A DNA stretch of 64,000 bases. It comes from Empedobacter brevis NBRC 14943 = ATCC 43319. GTDB lineage: Bacteria; Bacteroidota; Bacteroidia; Flavobacteriales; Weeksellaceae. This document shows positions 44,882 to 54,300 of the stretch, piece by piece (position 1 is the first letter of the stretch; every line of letters starts with the position of its first letter). The notes under the pieces are model-generated. The model made no database searches, was not told the DNA's origin, and was given only the letters and a program-made list of their open reading frames with translations. Location of the stretch: contig NZ_KB908299.1 of assembly GCF_000382425.1 (NCBI RefSeq), positions 1 through 64,000 of the forward strand, read 5' to 3'. The translations under genes and the position numbers were made by a program.

Positions 44882-45637
44882 TTACATATAATCTGTATCT
44901 AATTTTCCTTTTTTGAACTGAATAATATTCAGCTTATTCATGACCCATATACATGGATACATTGGATCAAACTCCCATTTTTTTACTGCGAAATTAGGAC
45001 GTCCTCCAAATTTATGGTGATTGTTATGCAAACATTCTCCCCACATTAACCAGTCAATCGGCATTAAATTCGTAGAAGTATCGCCGACATCATAATTACG
45101 GTAACCTAGTTTATGCGAAAACCAATTGATGATAACTCCATGTAAAGGACTCATTAATACCTGCATTGGAATGAATACAAAATATGTCCAAAGCGGAGCA
45201 TCTACAGCAACGTAAATTAAGATGTAAATGATTACCCATGCTAATCGCACAGCATTGTTTCCTGCGAATTTATCCCACGTTCTCCATGATGGAACACCTT
45301 TTTTGAATTTTTCCAAAACTTGGGCTTTATCGTGATCAATTTGATTGTAAACCATACGAGTTCTCCACATCATCGCAAAGAAATTCGGATCATATTGTGG
45401 TGAATGCGGATCTTTTTCAGTATCGGCATACGCATGGTGATGTCTGTGCATGACACCATATGTGTATGGACTCAGGTAAGATGAACCTTGGAATACCCAA
45501 GCTAAAACATGAAATATTTTTTCCCAAACTCTAGACATTGTAAACATGGCATGAGATGCATATCTATGATGAAAAAAAGTTTGAAAAAATAAAGAAGCAT
45601 ACCAATGTATAACAAAGATAATGATTACTGCTGTCAT
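44882..45637 (-). CDS. acyl-CoA / fatty acid desaturase
   Basis: 251 residues, at the short end for the family. The three His boxes of the di-iron site are present: HHRYASH, HRHHHAY and HNNHH. Three to four membrane helices. It introduces a cis double bond into fatty acyl chains, delta-9 in most relatives. A -7 box TATATTTG on the minus strand lies at 45665-45658. Confidence 0.88.
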   Translation of the reverse strand: MTAVIIIFVIHWYASLFFQTFFHHRYASHAMFTMSRVWEKIFHVLAWVFQGSSYLSPYTYGVMHRHHHAYADTEKDPHSPQYDPNFFAMMWRTRMVYNQIDHDKAQVLEKFKKGVPSWRTWDKFAGNNAVRLAWVIIYILIYVAVDAPLWTYFVFIPMQVLMSPLHGVIINWFSHKLGYRNYDVGDTSTNLMPIDWLMWGECLHNNHHKFGGRPNFAVKKWEFDPMYPCIWVMNKLNIIQFKKGKLDTDYM

Positions 45638-45813
45638 TACTATTTTTAAAATTTATACAAATATAGTTGATAGGTTTGTTAAATAGCCTAATCAAAATCA
45701 TAGAAATGGTAAATTAATTTATTATTTATAATGAAAAAAGAGAATTGATAGAGGATATTCAGTTTAATGTAATACATTAAACGATTGCTCTAAGCATCTA
45801 AAAAAATAAGTTT

Positions 45814-47400
45814 TTAAAGTTGAATCGTTCGTTCAATATTTATATTTTCTAAAAATATTTCATCGTGCGAAACTACAATTAAACTTCCTTGGTATTGATT
45901 GATTGCAGCTGTAAGAATTTCTACATTCTGAATATCTAAATTATTTGTCGGCTCATCAAGTATTATGAGTTCAGGTGATTTGCTGTTTATTGTTAAGCAA
46001 CAAAGCAATAAACGCATTCTTTCTCCGCCACTTAATGCAAAACAAGGTTTGTCCCAATTTTCTTTGGTAAATAAAAAGCGGTTCAACCTAATTTTCACTT
46101 CGTGTTCTTCTAAAGCAAATGTATTGAACTGTTGAACCTGTTCATACACATTTAGTTTGTTGTTGAGTAAAGAATAGTCTTGGTCAATAAAGATTGCTGT
46201 ATTTGCGGCTCTGTACATTTTTCCATTCGTGGGTTCAAGATTTCCTAAAATCAGTTTAATCAAAGTTGTTTTTCCTGAACCGTTGTTTCCTTTCAACGCA
46301 ATTCGTTCTCCACTTGTAATCTGAAAGTTCAAATCATTTTTCCAAAATAAGTGAGTATCGTATGAAAAATTGACGTGAGTTGCGGTAAATAAAATTTTTC
46401 CTTTGTGTAACATTGAATGGTCAAAGCCAAATTTCATTTTTTCTATACCTGGTAAAGAAGTACGAAGCTGGCGTAGATCTTTTGAAATATTTCCTACTTT
46501 TTCTGTATGAACTCCTTTTAATTTAGCGGTACTATTTTCTGCATTATTGCGAAGTGTATTCATCATAATCTTTGCAACTCCTGCTTTTTCTTGTTTATTT
46601 TTACCTCTACTATCTAATTTTTGCTGGCGTTCTATTGTCTCCCGTTCTTTTTCTTTTGCTTTTCTCAATGCTTTTTCTTTGCTCTGAATATCTTGATTCA
46701 ATGCGTGACGCTCAATTTGTTTTTGTTCGGTGTAAAAATCATAATTTCCTCCATAGGTTTTAATTCCGTCTTTACTTAACTCGCATATTGTATCCAAAAG
46801 CTGAAGTAATTTCTTGTCATGGCTTATCACAAGCAACGTACTTTTGGTAGACTGCATAAAATTGTATAAAAGTTCTCTTCCTGAACTATCCATATGATTA
46901 CTTGGTTCATCCAACAAAATCAATTCAGGTTGATGGATCATGACTCCTGCGAGAAAAACTTTTGTTTTCTGTCCACCGCTGAGTGTTTCCATTTTTTGCG
47001 ATAAATCACAATCAGCTAATTGCCAGTGATGCAAAGCATTTGCACAACGTTCCTCAATCGACCAATCATCGTTTAGTAGGGTATAATTTTCTTCATTGAT
47101 ATTTCCATTCAGAATTTCTTCTAAAGCGTTCAGTTTTTTATCTACATTCAATGCCTGAGCAATTGTTAAATGATTGTATTGTCCAAAAACCTGCGGGACA
47201 TAATAAGGAGCTGTATCAGCAATACGTTTTCCGTTTGAAGGGTGTAATTCTCCTGCAATAATTTTAAATAAGGTAGACTTCCCAGTACCATTGTTGCCAA
47301 TTAGGGCTATTTTCTGGTGTTTGTTCACTGTCAGGTAAATGCCGCTAAACAGTAAATCATGATTTAAATGTGTATATGAAATATTTTGTAAAACTAACAT
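45814..47400 (-). CDS. ABC-F family ATPase (ribosome-associated, possible antibiotic protection)
   Basis: 528 residues, two ABC domains and no membrane part. Walker A: GNNGTGKST and GNNGSGKTT; signatures LSGGQKTK and LSGGERMR; Walker B: LILLDEPSNHMD and LIILDEPTNNLD. The domains are joined by a long basic linker (KAKEKERETIERQQKLDSRG), the part that reaches the peptidyl-transferase centre in resistance ABC-F proteins. Whether it protects from an antibiotic or is a housekeeping member cannot be decided. The upstream leader (47401-47521) has paired arms directly before the start codon, suggesting regulated expression. Confidence 0.88.
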   Translation of the reverse strand: MLVLQNISYTHLNHDLLFSGIYLTVNKHQKIALIGNNGTGKSTLFKIIAGELHPSNGKRIADTAPYYVPQVFGQYNHLTIAQALNVDKKLNALEEILNGNINEENYTLLNDDWSIEERCANALHHWQLADCDLSQKMETLSGGQKTKVFLAGVMIHQPELILLDEPSNHMDSSGRELLYNFMQSTKSTLLVISHDKKLLQLLDTICELSKDGIKTYGGNYDFYTEQKQIERHALNQDIQSKEKALRKAKEKERETIERQQKLDSRGKNKQEKAGVAKIMMNTLRNNAENSTAKLKGVHTEKVGNISKDLRQLRTSLPGIEKMKFGFDHSMLHKGKILFTATHVNFSYDTHLFWKNDLNFQITSGERIALKGNNGSGKTTLIKLILGNLEPTNGKMYRAANTAIFIDQDYSLLNNKLNVYEQVQQFNTFALEEHEVKIRLNRFLFTKENWDKPCFALSGGERMRLLLCCLTINSKSPELIILDEPTNNLDIQNVEILTAAINQYQGSLIVVSHDEIFLENINIERTIQL

Positions 47401-47521
47401 AATTTCTTTCTTAAAAGATGAAACAATACAGCAACCGTTAGTGGTTGTTGATCTAATGTGTTCGAAAGAAATTATTTTTTACATGATAAGTTTTTACTTT
47501 ATAAAGTGTTTTGCAAATATA
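47401..47521 (-). promoter_or_regulatory. structured leader of the ABC-F gene
   Basis: A -7 box TATATTTG on the minus strand (47521-47514) gives a transcript with a ~105-nt leader. In it GAAAGAAATT occurs next to the start codon (complement of 47401-47410) and pairs perfectly with AATTTCTTTC (complement of 47464-47473), which would hide the translation start region. A small inner hairpin (CAACC/GGTTG, 47432-47447) lies between. Very short frames in the leader (for example a start-stop ATGTAA) could act as sensors. Leaders of this kind control many ABC-F and erm resistance genes; here the role is inferred. Confidence 0.55.
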
Positions 47522-47647
47522 CGATTATTTAATTTAAGTATTTTTAACTTCGGTTTTATTCATTAAAAGTTTTAAATGGTAACCAAGTAAAGATTTCTCG
47601 ACAGGCGCATCATTTGTTAAATAAATTTGAACCAAAATATTTTTTAG

Positions 47648-48388
47648 TTAAAATATGAAAGTAGTGGTTAATAATTCCAATTCGCTTTTGCTGGGATGAT
47701 TATTCTGGTCGAGGAATGTTCTGAATTCTGCTGTGTCATCACAAAAGATTATATCAAAAGTAAAGCGATCATTTCCATATAAACCTCTGTGAATCATATT
47801 GGCATAAAAAATAAGTAAATCGCCCCGATTCATTTTTACCGTTTTCCCTTCTTTTAGATTATTACTTGGCTTTCTTCCGTTTAAAGCTAATCTTGTTTCT
47901 AATTCATCCATTGAATCCCATTTATTGTGTGTGGAAGGAATCAATTCAATTCCTAATTCGGGTTTGAACGGAATTCTAAAATGAATAACATTTTGTGTTT
48001 TAATAGCTCGTTGTTGTTGTTCAATTTTCATTCCTGTGTATTGAATATCGCGGTGCCAGTAATTATTTTGATGAGGATTGAACGGGTCAAAAAATAACTG
48101 TGTATTTAAGAATAGTGCCTTATTAGGAAAAATTTCCTGTACAATTTTTTGAATTTTATCTTGGGTAATGAATTTAAAAATAAAGAGTCGTTCATCAGTG
48201 TGGATTAAATTACTAGACGTAATGCTATGACTATTAATAAGCCCGTTTTTATAATCTTGTTCATTTTCTTTTAACCATTTTTGATGAAATTTTTTTAAGA
48301 GATTTTCTAATCGAAGTAAGTCATTTTCATAAAAATAATTTTCAAAATGAATATATCCTTGATGTTTATATGTTTCTAATCCTATCAT
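47648..48388 (-). CDS. phytanoyl-CoA dioxygenase family protein
   Basis: 246 residues. Iron-binding HxD in NYWHRDIQYTG and distal His in MIHRGLYGNDRFTF with the 2-oxoglutarate-binding Arg, on a double-stranded beta-helix. Members hydroxylate small molecules or lipids using Fe(II) and 2-oxoglutarate; the substrate is not predictable here. Stand-alone gene. Confidence 0.8.
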   Translation of the reverse strand: MIGLETYKHQGYIHFENYFYENDLLRLENLLKKFHQKWLKENEQDYKNGLINSHSITSSNLIHTDERLFIFKFITQDKIQKIVQEIFPNKALFLNTQLFFDPFNPHQNNYWHRDIQYTGMKIEQQQRAIKTQNVIHFRIPFKPELGIELIPSTHNKWDSMDELETRLALNGRKPSNNLKEGKTVKMNRGDLLIFYANMIHRGLYGNDRFTFDIIFCDDTAEFRTFLDQNNHPSKSELELLTTTFIF

Positions 48389-48610
48389 TCAATAAATTTA
48401 GTCAATCTTTTTACCGTTATGTATCTTTTTTCAAAATTCAATATACACTAAATAATCAGAATTTATTCCGGTTATTGTAGAGGGTATATGATTGTTAATC
48501 AGTTGGTAATAAATAAAATCTTTCTTTTTATGATTTACTGTAGATAAAATGTAGACTTGTTTTTATTGTAAAAATTAACATAAAATAATTTTTAGTTAAC
48601 TTTTTATTAG

Positions 48611-48618
48611 TAAGTTTG
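48611..48618 (+). promoter_or_regulatory. -7 box before the tRNA-like element
   Basis: TAAGTTTG matches TAnnTTTG. At 19 nt upstream the sequence is TTT rather than TTG. Its expected start point (about 48624) falls on the first base of the tRNA-like element. Confidence 0.5.
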
Positions 48619-48622
48619 TATC

Positions 48623-48690
48623 GGGTGATTTTTCTATTTAAGTAATTATTTTCGAGATGAAGCAAACCCGGTTCGAATCCGGGATCACCC
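48623..48690 (+). other. shortened tRNA-like element with terminator-like end
   Basis: GGGTGAT (48623-48629) pairs with ATCACCC (48684-48690) as a perfect acceptor stem, and CCCGG-TTCGAAT-CCGGG (48667-48683) is a perfect tRNA T arm with the standard loop. Between them are only 37 nt of AT-rich sequence that does not form a D arm or a 7-nt anticodon loop and lacks the D-loop GG. No CCA is encoded. The 3' strand runs directly into TTTTTTT. It is either a tRNA remnant (for example an attachment-site relic) or a small structured RNA that terminates there. It cannot be a normal tRNA. Confidence 0.7.
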
Positions 48691-48725
48691 TTTTTTTACT
48701 TATAACACTACTAGATAACTTAATT

Positions 48726-50141
48726 ATGAAACATTCTAGAAGAGGCTTTATTCAAAAGTCTTCTTTAGGTTTGGCAGGTTTTATATTCTTTTCAACTACT
48801 CCTTCTGTTTTTGGAAATATTTTTGCCTCTCAAAGTATTGAGGAAATGCTTGCCGAAGCGTCTAATTTAAAAAAATCGAAAGATTATTTACAAGCTGAAA
48901 ATTTATACCGTTCTATTATAGAACACTATCCGACGGATAAACGCGCTTATTTTGGTTTAAGAAAGACTTTTCTTGTACAGGATAAATTCCTTGAGGCTGT
49001 GAGATTATTTGAAAATGTACTTCAAAATTACCCAAGAGATCCTATTTTTCTTAATCAATTAGCAAAAGAATATACAAGTATTAGCTTAGGTAACAGTAAA
49101 GTAGTCGAGCAATTGAACTATAATTTTTCACTTGTGGACAAAGCAAGAGAACTTTACCAATTAGCAAAAGAAAACTCATCTAATAGTGATATTGGAGTCG
49201 CATTTATGCGTTCAACCTCTACAGAAGAGAACCCTTCTACTTCGAATAACTCAGATGTTGGATTAAAAAAAATAGAAATAATTATTGACAATCAATTGAA
49301 TCAGATTGATGCAAGAGATAATTTAAAGGCGAAAGAGTTATTACTATCTAATCGTTCGGTTAGCAGATCTTATGAAATTAATTTATCTACTGAATTATTA
49401 ATTGCCAGGCTTAATGAGTTGAAAGTTAAACCTAAGAATATACAACGAGATAAATTTATCAAACGTACTTACCGTGAATTAATCTACAAACTTTTTAAGG
49501 ATAAGGATTATACACGAAGTTATCAATATGCGAACGAATTGTATACTTTCGATAAAAAAGATGTGTATAGTCTTAATTTGTATAAAAAAGCCTGTTTACG
49601 TTCAAAGCGTTACGATACAATGGAAAGTCTTACAAAAGAAAATGATGATGCTCAGAAAACGAATTGGTCTAGAATAGGTTACATTAAAGCGTTAATACTG
49701 CGTTATGAAAAAAGTAACGTAGGTAATTTAACAACGATTAATAATCTACTCAATTCTTTTGAGACAACTTATAAAATAACCCCTTCTATACTAATAGAGA
49801 TTAATTATTTAAAAGCAAAATTTTATACGCTAAAGAAAGATTATAATGCTCTAAAATCTTTATTGAATACTTTATCTGATAATTTTATAGGAACTCGTAA
49901 TAGTCATAACCTTGTTCGGTATATGGCCGCATTTTCTGATTATTATATTGGGATAGGAAAGAAAAATGAAGCAATTACATTGATTAATTCTTTTTTATTG
50001 AATTCGACAAGAGACTACATCGTAACAGAAGAACTTTCCAATAAAATTTTAGCTGTTTCTGCTTTAAAATCTTATTCAATCAGTGATTATGCTCATCAAA
50101 AAGAAATTATAAACCTAAAGAGACGTATCCAAGCAACCTAA
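48726..50141 (+). CDS. TPR protein with a twin-arginine signal
   Basis: 471 residues from the ATG at 48726; a frame opening at 48657 would include the tRNA-like element. The N-terminus HSRRGFIQKSSLGLAGF is a Tat-type signal (SRRGFIQK) followed by a hydrophobic helix. The mature part has TPR-like repeats at about 35-110 (KKSKDYLQAENLYRSII, DKFLEAVRLFENVLQNYP) and again after residue 230. It is the first gene of an apparent operon with the lamin-tail T9SS protein (5 bp) and the Rhs protein (21 bp). A scaffold or export helper for the Rhs protein is a reasonable guess. Confidence 0.75.
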   Translation: MKHSRRGFIQKSSLGLAGFIFFSTTPSVFGNIFASQSIEEMLAEASNLKKSKDYLQAENLYRSIIEHYPTDKRAYFGLRKTFLVQDKFLEAVRLFENVLQNYPRDPIFLNQLAKEYTSISLGNSKVVEQLNYNFSLVDKARELYQLAKENSSNSDIGVAFMRSTSTEENPSTSNNSDVGLKKIEIIIDNQLNQIDARDNLKAKELLLSNRSVSRSYEINLSTELLIARLNELKVKPKNIQRDKFIKRTYRELIYKLFKDKDYTRSYQYANELYTFDKKDVYSLNLYKKACLRSKRYDTMESLTKENDDAQKTNWSRIGYIKALILRYEKSNVGNLTTINNLLNSFETTYKITPSILIEINYLKAKFYTLKKDYNALKSLLNTLSDNFIGTRNSHNLVRYMAAFSDYYIGIGKKNEAITLINSFLLNSTRDYIVTEELSNKILAVSALKSYSISDYAHQKEIINLKRRIQAT

Positions 50142-50146
50142 TTTAT

Positions 50147-51343
50147 ATGAAGAAATATTTATTTTTTAGTTTGGCTATATTCTCATTCGTGAGACTATAT
50201 TCCCAAGTCGCAATAACAGAAGTTTTCTTTGATACACCACATATGGAATATCAAAAAGAAGATCCTCTCTATCATCATGCAGGAGAATTCATCGAATTAT
50301 ATAATTACACGACCGAAGATATTAATATTGGCGATTGGGTTTTAGGTGATGATGAAGGAGGTTTTATTTTTCCAAAAAATACAATCATTAAATCAAAAGA
50401 TTATTTGGTAATTGTCTATACAAACAATGCAATTAAAGCTAAAAATGCGAATTATTTTGTCGATTTTTTTCCTAATGCAAAAGCCCATAGTTCCAAAATT
50501 ATCTACACGGATAAAATTATTTTAAATAATTTCAAAGAATCGGTGTCTCTGTTTATGACAACCATACGTGGACAGAAGATAAATACAGAGGAATATTATG
50601 GTGTTAGAATAGACGGGATTTCTTGGAACTTCAAGAATAAAAAAAATATTAATGGCATTTATAGCACATCTGATCTTTTTTCTAGTTTTGATTATTATAA
50701 ATTATCTTATCATAAAAATTCGCAGGAAGATTACCGTGATATTGGTAATGTTGATGAAATAGTAGCATTTACAGATTCTCGATTTAGTAAGGCAAACCCT
50801 TTTGGGCTATATTATACTCCTCCAATTGTTAAATTAGAAGATATTCCATATATAAAATATGCTTTGTATCAATATGAGCATTTTGGAGCCATGACTATTC
50901 TTCCTGAATTATTCAATTTAAAATGTAATTCAAGTATTCCTCTTATTGGCTATTCAATACCTCAAGATACGTATACCAAAAAGAAATGTTTTAATTATGA
51001 TAAGGCTGGAAATTATATTTCTTCAAGTGATTTATGTCTTGACGAGGTTACTCTTCCCAAAGCTGAATCGAGGGTGGCTGTGACTGATTACAATGAATTG
51101 TTCTTTGTATCACCAAATCCAACAAATGGAAAGGTAAATATCTCATGGGATCAATCTGTTGAGCATTCTCTTTCTCAGATACATATTGTTCCTTTTAATG
51201 GATCGAATGCAATTCAAATCAAATTCAATCCTACTAACGCTACGGCTAACTATGATTTAACAACTTATCCCAAAGGAATTTATTTTGTTGAATTCATTTT
51301 AGAAAACGGACAGCGAATCACGAAAAAAATTATTAAACTATAA
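50147..51343 (+). CDS. lamin-tail-domain protein with T9SS sorting domain
   Basis: 398 residues. Signal peptide (cleavage after LYSQ). Residues about 20-120 form a lamin-tail domain: VAITEVFFDTPH, GEFIELYNYTTEDINIGDW, FIFPKNTIIKSKDYLVIVY. The last ~75 residues are a T9SS type A sorting domain: FFVSPNPTNGKVNISW, DLTTYPKGIYFVEF, and a basic end KKIIKL. So it is an outer-surface protein placed between the TPR protein and the Rhs toxin. It may bind or display the toxin. Confidence 0.82.
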   Translation: MKKYLFFSLAIFSFVRLYSQVAITEVFFDTPHMEYQKEDPLYHHAGEFIELYNYTTEDINIGDWVLGDDEGGFIFPKNTIIKSKDYLVIVYTNNAIKAKNANYFVDFFPNAKAHSSKIIYTDKIILNNFKESVSLFMTTIRGQKINTEEYYGVRIDGISWNFKNKKNINGIYSTSDLFSSFDYYKLSYHKNSQEDYRDIGNVDEIVAFTDSRFSKANPFGLYYTPPIVKLEDIPYIKYALYQYEHFGAMTILPELFNLKCNSSIPLIGYSIPQDTYTKKKCFNYDKAGNYISSSDLCLDEVTLPKAESRVAVTDYNELFFVSPNPTNGKVNISWDQSVEHSLSQIHIVPFNGSNAIQIKFNPTNATANYDLTTYPKGIYFVEFILENGQRITKKIIKL

Positions 51344-51364
51344 TTATAATATAATTAATTCATC

Positions 51365-54300
51365 ATGAATAAATTATTTACTTACTTATTTCTATTCACG
51401 GGGTATGTTTTTGCCCAACAAGCAACAGAAATAAAAGAATTTAAATCAGACTTATCTTCTTATAAAATAGACAATTCAATTCCGGATAACACAACATTTG
51501 TTCCTACGATCAATTCCGAATCAGATGTAAGTGCTTCCGGAACTTTTTCACAAGTGATTCCAATCGAAGTATTCAAAGGAATTAACAATTTACAACCCAA
51601 TTTATCTCTTGTATATAACAGCCAAATGAATGGAGGAATGGCAGGAGAAGGATGGAATATTTCAGGGTTGTCTTCTATTACATTGGGAGGGAAAAGTTTA
51701 AAAATAGACAATAGTAACGAAGGAATTGTATTCGACGGAACAGATCCTTATTATCTGGACGGACAGCGATTGATCGCTTCAAATGGCGAATTTCGTACAG
51801 AAGCGCTGTCTGCGATTAAAATAAAACGTGTAGACCCAACTACTTTTACGGTTCATTTTACAGATGGACGTGTTTCGACATATAAAAAAATAGGGCTTTT
51901 TGATTTTTCTGTAACAGAAATGAAAGATGCTTTTGGGAACACCATAAAATACGAATATTTTAATGATGGAAATGTTACCTATATCCAAAAGATCAGCTAT
52001 GGAGATACGTCTTTATTTTCCATAAATTTTGAATATAAAGACAACCCGAATCGGATTACCTCTTACGTAAATGGAACTCAAATTATATCAAGAAAAACGA
52101 TTGCGAATATTACCGTTCGTTCCAAAGAAGGGATATACAGAAAATATGCTTTAACACATGACTATACCAGTTTAAAGTATCCCAGATTACGGGAAGTTAA
52201 TGTTTACAATAGTAAAAATGAAGCCTTAAAACCACTGAAGTTTAAGTACAACAGTGATGGAAGCTCACGAAAATTGATCAAAACCACAGAAAGTGCCAAT
52301 CGTTTTTCTAAAAACACGTTGACTTTAGGAAGTACTGTTCAGGGAGATTTTGAAGGGAATGGTACGGTTTCCAGTATTTATGTCATCAACGAAGATGAAA
52401 AAAACAATCCTAAATCGGATAAAAACAAGGAGTTTTATTCGTCTATTATCCACGAAAAACTAGGTCCTATTGTCGCTGATCTTAAATTTGACCGGAATTT
52501 AAATTTACACGCCGGAAAAATAATTGATGCAGAAGGTAAACTGTCTAAAAATGATGTTCTTTTTTATATTGATAGAAATATTTTTAGTAAAGAGGTTATC
52601 AAATACAATAATAATTCTATTATAACAAGTACATACAGAGTAAAAGCGATAGATCCTTCGTCCGGAAAAGAATTTACAAAATCATTAATAATACCAACGG
52701 GAATAGAGATTAATTTAGATGCTAGAAAAATTTATCTAGCGGATGATTTCTTTGAATTAAGTGGCGATTTTAATAACGATGGATTAGTTGATGTATTAAT
52801 ATTCAGAAAAGAATCTATTGCTTTTAATTCTGAGTTTGATGATAAAATTCTTAATCTTATTGATATAGAAATGAAGGATATGGTGTTCTTGCAGGTAACA
52901 CAGAAACTTGAGAAATCAAAGTATCCTTCTGCCTTGTATTTTTATGAGCTAGGGAAGGAAATGAAGAACCCCGGTTCTGTTCAATTGACGCAATTGGCCT
53001 CAGGAATTACATTTGAGGAAGGAAGAGTATTTCCTATTAACTATGATCGGGACGGGATTACAGATTTTTTATTTGTAGATCAAAAGAAACAAGAGTTTAA
53101 TATCAAATCAATCAAGCGTAGTTCTTCCGGCAGCTATGCATTAACAACTAAATTAGCAGCCCAACATTTAGCTTATTTTCAAGAAGATTCTCCTTTGGTC
53201 TTTGGAGATTTTAACGGAGATGGATTGACTGATTTTATGACACCGGCTAAGTTATATGACATCACAAAAAGCAGTGCAAGACAAGTCCTAAATGAAATAA
53301 TCATTGACAAAAAAGTATGGTGGGAGTATATCAATACAGGAAAAGGCCAGTTCACAGCAAAAGAACGTGACTTTACCAATGAAAATTTAGTAGCATGTAA
53401 ACCTGCACAACGCGCTGTTCTTAAAAAATCTTCAGGATGGCAAAAATTTTGGTCAGGAAAACCGGATCGTTATCAATTTTCTGAATATGCTTCTTGCGGA
53501 GTAATTGCAACAGATTTCAACAATGACGGACGTTCTGATTTTGTTGCATTTAATCATTTTGGAAAAATCACTCCCGGAAAAACGGATCCGTCTTTTATTC
53601 AAAATAATAAAATCGAAAAATTAGATAACATTATTTCTCCTCAGCCAATTAACATCAATACGATATCTTTTATAGAGAATCAACCGTCTGATAAAGAGGA
53701 ATATCAACTGAATTTTTCTAATAATAATTATCTTTCTTTTGAAAATGAAGTTACTCCTTTTGCTCTTATTGGGAGTAATAATACAGAACGAAACTTAGAA
53801 TCTTTCAATGTTGGTATTCAATTTCTGGATCCGTTTAATGCGCGTAGGGTAAATTATGACATTCAGACACATAATTTCCTGGAAACAAAAATAGCTCAGG
53901 TGGACAATGGATCGGGAGTGATTCAAGACATTGAATATACGCCAATGTCTGAGGCTGTGATTTCTCCTTCTGCGATTTGGGAGGGAAACAAGTTGCATGA
54001 GAATAAAAACTTGTATTATAAAATAGATCAGGGTATTTCGAACGATTTAAAGTATCCTTATTATGTCAACCGTAAACAACCTGGTTTATACCTGGTGAAC
54101 CGAATCAATACATTATTTGATACCAAATCTATTTCGAAAGAATACCGTTATGTAAATGCCATTCAGGATTTAAGCGGATTAGGCTTTATAGGATTTCAGC
54201 GTGTGGCAACGAGTAATCCATACGAATCTACAAGACAAAACGGGCAATATTTACCGAAAGAATTAGGAAAAGATATATTATGGTCGGTTAGTTTGTCAGA

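Noticed and set aside
48623-48690. Functional tRNA gene
   Set aside because: The D and anticodon arms cannot be formed in the 37 nt between acceptor and T arm, so it is reported as a tRNA-like element instead.
48657-48725. N-terminal extension of the TPR protein
   Set aside because: It would translate the T arm and terminator-like run; the Tat signal begins at 48726.
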